From contig JASHPP010000533.1 in assembly GCA_030038035.1 (NCBI GenBank), positions 1 to 10,819 on the forward strand: a stretch of DNA of 10,819 bases. Reading direction: 5' to 3'. Source of the stretch: Trebonia sp. (lineage in GTDB: Bacteria; Actinomycetota; Actinomycetes; Streptosporangiales; Streptosporangiaceae). The notes under the pieces were generated by a model. That model saw only the letters and a program-made list of their open reading frames with translations. It was not told the origin of the DNA and did not search any database. Below, piece after piece: positions 7,779 through 10,819 of the stretch. Position numbers and translations under genes: made by a program. How positions within the stretch are numbered: the stretch's first letter is position 1; each line of letters begins with the position of its first letter.

Positions 7779-8441
7779 CTACGCTGCCGGAGCCTGGTCG
7801 AGCCTGACCGGCCTGAGAACCTTGTTCGGGTCGTGCAGCACGATCGTTCCGGCGATGCTGTCGTGCAGCGTCTTCCGTTCCTTGCCGGTGACGAAGAGGA
7901 CGAACGAGACGATCTGCCCGAAAGGAATGACGTTCACGATGACGAACGAAAGCTCGCGCAGGAACATCGTCCCCCATGTGGCGTTGGTGGCGGTCTGCGG
8001 CTTCCAGGTCTGCATGCCCAGAACCTGCTGCGCCGGCGTCTGGCCCTTGGCCCAGGCGATCAGGCCCCAGATGGCATAGCCGATACCCAGCGTGACAATC
8101 GACAGCAGGATGCCCAGGAAGTAGGCGCCGATCCGGCGGCCGACAGGCGCGAGCTGCGTCCCCAGCGGAAGGACCAGGCCGGACATCTGGTCGAGATACA
8201 TTCCCGGCGGAACCTGCACGGGTGCGACTCCCGGAATTCCGTATCCGGCCGGTGCCATTGCCGCCTGAGGGTTAACCTGGCCGAACGGCGGCTGCTGATA
8301 CGCCGGCTGCTGATATGGCGGCGGCTGCTGCTGCTGATATGGCGGCGGCTGCTGCTGATATGGCTGCTGCTGATACGGTTGCGGCGGCTGCTGATATGCC
8401 GGCGGGCCGCCTGCCGGGTTCCAGTCTGGTGACTGAGACAT
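7779..8441 (-). CDS. RDD-domain membrane protein with Pro/Gln/Tyr-rich N-terminus
   Basis: A 220-residue protein of unknown function. Residues 16-53 are a low-complexity run of PYQQ-type units. After a Pro/Gly-rich linker, the RDD domain spans about 98-203. It holds APVGRRIGAYFLG leading into hydrophobic helices (about 104-131), the loop GQTPAQQVLGM (133-143), a further hydrophobic segment (about 160-186), and the closing motif LHDSIAGTIV (192-201). The usual early Asp that gives the family part of its name is not in the expected place in helix 1, where Gly/Leu stand instead; the later HD is kept. The start is ATG at 8441 because GAGGGGG lies just upstream (8446-8452 on the opposite strand). 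The frame continues 100 codons further, but that part shows no protein-like features. RDD proteins are suggested to act in transport or envelope functions, not proven here. Confidence 0.88.
   Translation of the reverse strand: MSQSPDWNPAGGPPAYQQPPQPYQQQPYQQQPPPYQQQQPPPYQQPAYQQPPFGQVNPQAAMAPAGYGIPGVAPVQVPPGMYLDQMSGLVLPLGTQLAPVGRRIGAYFLGILLSIVTLGIGYAIWGLIAWAKGQTPAQQVLGMQTWKPQTATNATWGTMFLRELSFVIVNVIPFGQIVSFVLFVTGKERKTLHDSIAGTIVLHDPNKVLRPVRLDQAPAA
8283..8396 (-). repeat. Imperfect tandem repeat coding for PYQQ-type units
   Basis: The stretch is built from variants of GGCGGCTGCTGCTGATAT on the plus strand, read on the minus strand as ATATCAGCAGCAGCCGCC and translated as YQQQPP. Unit length varies by whole codons, which points to slippage or unequal recombination that keeps the frame. 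It covers residues 16-53 of the RDD protein. Confidence 0.8.
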
Positions 8442-8478
8442 TGCCCCCTCGCTTTCTCCGCTTTTAATTGCTAGCCGG

Positions 8479-8484
8479 ACTATA
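8479..8484 (-). promoter_or_regulatory. Probable -10 element of the RDD gene
   Basis: Read on the minus strand this is TATAGT, one mismatch from the consensus TATAAT, 38 bases from the RDD start codon. Transcription would begin about 30 bases before the ATG and include the GAGGGGG ribosome site. No clear -35 hexamer was found. Confidence 0.5.
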
Positions 8485-8496
8485 CGGGACGGAAGT

Positions 8497-8510
8497 TGCG
8501 ATGTGTCGCA
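8497..8510. promoter_or_regulatory. Dyad at the -35 region of the RDD promoter
   Basis: TGCGA-TGTG-TCGCA is a perfect 5-bp inverted repeat with a 4-base centre. It lies 12-26 bases beyond the TATAGT element, where RNA polymerase or an activator would bind. An operator role is inference. Confidence 0.35.
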
Positions 8511-8764
8511 GAGTGTAACAATCGTGCGTGAAACGTTATGGAAATCTTGACCGTTGGACAGCGAAATACTTTGTTGGTTTCTGTTCAGAATCGCTCTATT
8601 GGGGTATTCACCGTCAATGCCGGCCGGCCGCCGCATGCGCGCCGGCCCGGGGGCGCCCGGGCGGTAGGGCCCGCGGGCGAGAGTTGAGGGCTGCCTGCGC
8701 CCGCCCCTCGGGGCGCGCCATCCATCGATGCGGCTTATCAATGGAGATGTGATCTGGCATTAGT
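8511..8764. other. Divergent intergenic region, no gene supported
   Basis: This lies between the RDD and dioxygenase promoters. The first part, to about 8610, is distinctly richer in A and T than the rest of the window. The part from about 8620 to 8720 is extremely GC-rich and full of short self-complementary strings, such as GCCCC/GGGGC around 8703-8714. Short open frames exist here on both strands but none has a ribosome site or protein-like composition. I see no riboswitch or RNA gene that I can name. Confidence 0.5.
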
Positions 8765-8775
8765 GTGACTTCAAA

Positions 8776-8792
8776 CCTACTGATATGGTAGG
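8776..8792 (+). promoter_or_regulatory. Extended -10 promoter of the dioxygenase gene, overlapped by a dyad
   Basis: TGATATGGT at 8781-8789 reads as an extended -10 element (TG, one base, then TATGGT). The same bases form the centre of an inverted repeat, CCTAC (8776-8780) and GTAGG (8788-8792). A repressor bound there would block the promoter. Transcription would start near 8796. Confidence 0.45.
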
Positions 8793-8803
8793 GAATGCTG
8801 GGA

Positions 8804-8825
8804 GCCGTCACCGAGAGGGGACGGC
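8804..8825 (+). promoter_or_regulatory. Leader hairpin upstream of the dioxygenase gene
   Basis: GCCGTC at 8804-8809 pairs with GACGGC at 8820-8825 across 10 bases, about 10 bases before the ribosome site. It is short and may have no function. It does not resemble a SAM or other riboswitch known to me. Confidence 0.35.
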
Positions 8826-8846
8826 AGAATCACTCGAGGAGGTGCC

Positions 8847-9419
8847 GTGTCGCGATCGACCGCCTCAGCAGTCGCGCCGTCAGCCGGGATCGCAATGCCA
8901 CGCGTCGTGGGTACGTGCCCCGCCTTCCTGGCCGCGGCGATCCGCCGTGAGGTGCGCGCCCGTGGTTCGTGGCGCGACACCGCGGACCGTGTCGCCGCCG
9001 TGCTGCGTCGCCACCTGCCAGGGCCTGACCTGCTGACTCCCGAGCAGCTCGCGGGTGACCCGTCGGGATATCAGACCCACCTCGTGCACGCCGAGCCCGA
9101 CGGCTCGTTCTCCGTCGCGGTCATGGTGTGGCTGCCCGGTCAGCTGACCCCGATTCACGACCACCTCACGTGGTGCGTGACCGCCGTGCTGCAAGGCGCC
9201 GAATACGAGGAGATCTTCGCCTTGCGCGACGGTTACCTCGAGATCCTCGCGCGCAACCAGAACCCGGTCGGCGCGGTCAGCGGGTTCGCCCCGCCAGGCG
9301 ACATCCACCAGGTCCGCAACAACGGCACGGAAATCGCCGTCTCGATGCACGTGTACGGCACCGACATCACCCGCGTCGGCTCGAGCATCCGCCGCGAGTA
9401 CGGCCTCCCGGTTCGCTAG
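8847..9419 (+). CDS. Cysteine-dioxygenase-type cupin (thiol dioxygenase)
   Basis: Probable non-haem iron dioxygenase that oxidises a small thiol such as cysteine to its sulfinic acid. The 190-residue protein has the cupin metal motif PIHDH with His104 and His106, and the third ligand His154 in GDIHQVRNNG. Cys110 (in HLTWC) and Tyr170 (in HVYG) occupy places near those of the Cys-Tyr cross-link pair of mammalian cysteine dioxygenase. The Cys is one residue closer to the second His than in that enzyme, so a cross-link is uncertain. 3-Mercaptopropionate or another thiol are alternative substrates. GTG 8847 is chosen because GAGGAGG (8836-8842) lies 4 bases upstream; ATG 8895 (Met17) is a weaker alternative. 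The gene stands alone, with no sulfur-pathway partner visible on either side. Confidence 0.88.
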   Translation: MSRSTASAVAPSAGIAMPRVVGTCPAFLAAAIRREVRARGSWRDTADRVAAVLRRHLPGPDLLTPEQLAGDPSGYQTHLVHAEPDGSFSVAVMVWLPGQLTPIHDHLTWCVTAVLQGAEYEEIFALRDGYLEILARNQNPVGAVSGFAPPGDIHQVRNNGTEIAVSMHVYGTDITRVGSSIRREYGLPVR

Positions 9420-9503
9420 TCCCCGCACCCCGGCGCCTGCCCACCTGTCGCGCCCGCGCGCCCCCGCGCACCTGAGCGCAGATGTCACGCCGGCCTCGCA
9501 CGC

Positions 9504-9525
9504 TCCCGCGCGGAAAGACGCGGGA
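9504..9525 (+). terminator. Possible terminator after the dioxygenase gene
   Basis: TCCCGCG at 9504-9510 pairs perfectly with CGCGGGA at 9519-9525 across an 8-base loop, 85 bases after the stop codon. Only a short TTT follows (in TACTTTG), so termination would be moderate at best. The gap 9420-9594 holds no gene that I can support. Confidence 0.4.
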
Positions 9526-9549
9526 TACTTTGCGCCCTTCTACACGCCG

Positions 9550-9566
9550 GGACAAACTAGGACAAA
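9550..9566. repeat. Two GGACAAA direct repeats, 10 bases apart
   Basis: GGACAAA occurs at 9550-9556 and 9560-9566, separated by CTA, so the copies lie on the same face of the helix. This is a relatively A-rich patch just outside the transposase remnant. It could be a protein-binding site or chance. Confidence 0.45.
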
Positions 9567-9594
9567 AAGCTGCCAGGAACGTGGCTCTCGTGCC

Positions 9595-10092
9595 CTAGTA
9601 GTACTTTGTTGGGTCGCGGATAGGGCAGCGGCGAGCCGGCCGAGTGTTACTTGCTGGCTGCACAGCGGGCAGGCGCCGGGGATGATGCCGGGCGCCGCCG
9701 GCGGCGGTGGCCTGCTCCAGCACGCCCCACCCGCCGGGTCCGGCCATCTCGCCGGTCATCTCCAGCGCCAGCGCGGCGTCGTCCCAGCCCGCCGGGCGGA
9801 ACAGCCGCCAGCCGGCGGCCGGCCAGGCGTGCTCGCTGACCAGGTGCACGCTGACCGCGACCTGGCAGTTCACCGTCTTGCCCAGCATCGCGGAATACTG
9901 CCGCGCCGCGCACGGCGGCGCGTCCCCGTCCTCACCGAACCCGGTGTCATCGGCCACCAGCGCATCCACCGGGAAGCCGGCCGCGAACCAGCCCGCGACA
10001 CTCCGCCGCACCGCCGGGTAATCCCAGGCCGGGAACGCGACGAACTGCTGCGGCCGCCGATGACCGGTCCCCAGCCGGGCAGGCCGGGACAA
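9595..10092 (-). pseudogene. IS701-family transposase remnant
   Basis: Decayed DDE transposase fragment. The frame (165 codons) shows IS701 family blocks in order: QQFVAFPAWDYPAVRR (15-30), ADDTGFGEDG (47-56) with the DDTG that carries the first catalytic Asp, ARQYSAMLGKTVNCQVAVS (63-81), and WRLFRPAGWDDA (95-106). The ALEMTGEM block follows WDDA directly, which suggests an internal loss of some tens of codons compared with intact members. After about residue 134 the similarity stops, before the expected second catalytic Asp region (DAGYG). The N-terminal part is also missing: a TGA lies immediately upstream of codon 1, at 10093-10095. Intact members have about 400 or more residues, so this copy cannot transpose on its own. 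No clear terminal inverted repeats or target duplication were found. Confidence 0.82.
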
Positions 10093-10287
10093 TCATCGCG
10101 GACCGCGAACAGGATGTGCTGACGAGGCATCTGGTACCTGGTGTGATCCCGTTATCTGCGCCAGAGCCGGGGATTTGGCCACCAGCATCTTCTACCAGCA
10201 CCCACCGGGTCGTCGAACGTTTCGGGTGCTCGTTTTGCGGAGCCACCGTCTGCTGAGGGGGCAGCTAGCAGCGCCCTTGCTCTCCGG
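10093..10287. other. Gap between two pseudogenes
   Basis: No intact gene is supported on either strand. The plus strand just before 10288 may hold scattered remains of the N-terminal half of the PIN-domain gene, in changing frames, but the first catalytic Asp block could not be recognised. The minus strand may hold lost transposase N-terminal sequence, also not recognisable. Confidence 0.4.
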
Positions 10288-10628
10288 CTTGAGGACCTCC
10301 GCCTCATCCCGCCCGCGCCTGGGACAAGTACGCGGACCTCGCGCGCATGGTAGGCGACGGGGAAGCGGCGACGATGGCAGTCGCCGCAGCGCGGAGCATT
10401 CCGCTGGCAACCGACGACCGCAAGGCCCGCAGGGTATGCACCGAGGAGCTTCACCTTCCCGAGCCAGGGCGGACCCTCGGCATCCTCCGCTCCTAGGCTG
10501 ACACGGCAGAACTCCAGCGCCCCCAGCTCCGGGAGCTCTTCGTCAAGGTCCGTGACAGGGCAAGCTTCCAACCCACCCGGAGCGACCCGGACCAGAAATC
10601 GTGGCAAGAAATCATCGGCAATGATTGA
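10288..10628 (+). pseudogene. PIN-domain protein (VapC-like or orphan) pseudogene
   Basis: Remains of a PIN-type ribonuclease gene. From 10320 the frame reads WDKYADLARMVGDGEAATM, then AVAAARSIPLATDDRKARRV, and on to RTLGILRS. The GEA and ATDDRKA blocks are the typical C-terminal acidic motifs of PIN proteins. A TAG at 10494-10496 then stops the frame, but the same frame continues with ADTAELQRPQLRELF, KVRDRASFQP and a natural TGA at 10626-10628. That tail is typical of related actinobacterial PIN proteins, where a Trp is often found at the stop position, so TGG to TAG is the likely lesion. Upstream, LEDLRLIPPAP in another frame (10288-10320) suggests a 1-base deletion near 10319. Both family similarities are from memory. 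The N-terminal catalytic part and any antitoxin gene are not recognisable. Confidence 0.7.
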
Positions 10629-10697
10629 TATCGGCCCGTGTCGGCCGCAGGAGCAGCGCGCTCCGGCGAACCCCGGACAGGGCCTACGGGAATCAGA

Positions 10698-10751
10698 GTT
10701 GTATCGGCGATCGTTTACGATATATCGTTGAGATACCCAAGACGATACAAC
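10698..10751 (+). promoter_or_regulatory. Promoter with nested operator-like palindromes
   Basis: ACGATATATCGT at 10717-10728 is a perfect 12-bp palindrome. It is flanked by a 9-bp inverted repeat, GTTGTATCG at 10698-10706 and CGATACAAC at 10743-10751. A plausible promoter is TTGTAT (10699-10704), a 16-base spacer, and TATATC (10721-10726), so the palindrome covers the -10 element. The layout fits repression of the gene starting at 10776. PadR-type regulators often bind similar AT-centred sites; this is inference. Confidence 0.6.
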
Positions 10752-10775
10752 GACGATCGAGAGAGGTGAAGCGCC

Positions 10776-10819
10776 ATGCATGAGGAGCGCAGGCGCGGGC
10801 GAGACGAGGGCTGGGGACC
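10776..10819 (+). CDS. Start of a gene running off the window, possibly a PadR-type regulator
   Basis: ATG 10776 follows the ribosome-site-like GAGAGG (10761-10766) and opens a frame of 14 full codons, MHEERRRGRDEGWG, that stays open to the window end. The charged Arg/Gly-rich N-terminus and the autoregulation-like operator upstream recall actinobacterial PadR regulators that carry a basic tail before the winged-helix domain. The visible part is too short to prove this; any small DNA-binding protein could start this way. Confidence 0.6.
   Translation, partial: MHEERRRGRDEGWG

Noticed and set aside
7665..8432. Plus-strand frame with many Leu/Arg repeats opposite the RDD gene
   Set aside because: Its repeats are the antisense of the PYQQ-coding repeat. 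The minus strand has the RDD domain, a ribosome site and a promoter.
8567..8577. TACTTTGTTGG shared with 9602-9612, possible mobile-element end or attachment site
   Set aside because: The match is only about 11 bases, with different flanks and no paired structure. Chance or a common short motif explains it.
8442..8741. N-terminal extension of the RDD protein by 100 residues
   Set aside because: The extension runs through the probable promoter and lacks protein-like content. ATG 8441 has a strong GAGGGGG site.
8740..8846. Possible SAM-type or other riboswitch before the dioxygenase gene
   Set aside because: The presumed leader is only about 50 bases and holds one short hairpin. None of the conserved riboswitch cores is visible.
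10152..10781. 209-codon minus-strand frame across the PIN pseudogene and promoter
   Set aside because: It runs antisense to the recognisable PIN motifs and through the operator region. It shows no domain.

Overview
The window is GC-rich DNA from an actinobacterium. The evidence is strong GC bias at third codon positions, a TatA/TatC/HelY cluster in the order known from mycobacteria and relatives, a Pro/Gln/Tyr-rich RDD-domain protein, and an IS701-type transposase remnant of a kind common in filamentous actinomycetes. No single gene fixes the genus; a Streptosporangiales-like or other filamentous actinomycete is an inference.

Layout. Positions 39-3364 hold two tandem, overlapping genes for paralogous polytopic membrane proteins of unknown function; their loop-1 motif suggests a GT-C-like glycosyltransferase fold, which is inference. 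Positions 3447-7696 hold tatA, tatC and a Ski2-like RNA helicase (helY), all on the plus strand. tatA has its own probable promoter and a perfect 5'-leader hairpin. A perfect palindrome separates tatA from tatC. helY probably has its own promoter with little or no leader. Converging on helY is a minus-strand RDD membrane protein with a low-complexity N-terminus. After a divergent intergenic region comes a cysteine-dioxygenase-type cupin gene on the plus strand, with a dyad over its probable -10 element.

From about 9420 to 10640 the DNA is decayed accessory sequence: a truncated IS701-family transposase (minus strand) and a PIN-domain toxin-like pseudogene (plus strand) that carries an in-frame stop and probably a frameshift. 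The window ends at the first codons of a new plus-strand gene. Its promoter region holds a perfect 12-bp palindrome inside a 9-bp inverted repeat, an arrangement typical of an autoregulated repressor, possibly PadR-type.

How the genes relate. TatA and TatC form the twin-arginine export system. HelY is a conserved neighbour, probably acting in RNA metabolism, with no proven link to export. The membrane protein pair lies on the side of tatA where mycobacteria carry pafB/pafC, so it is the least understood part of an otherwise conserved neighbourhood. I found no CRISPR array, tRNA, rRNA or complete mobile element.
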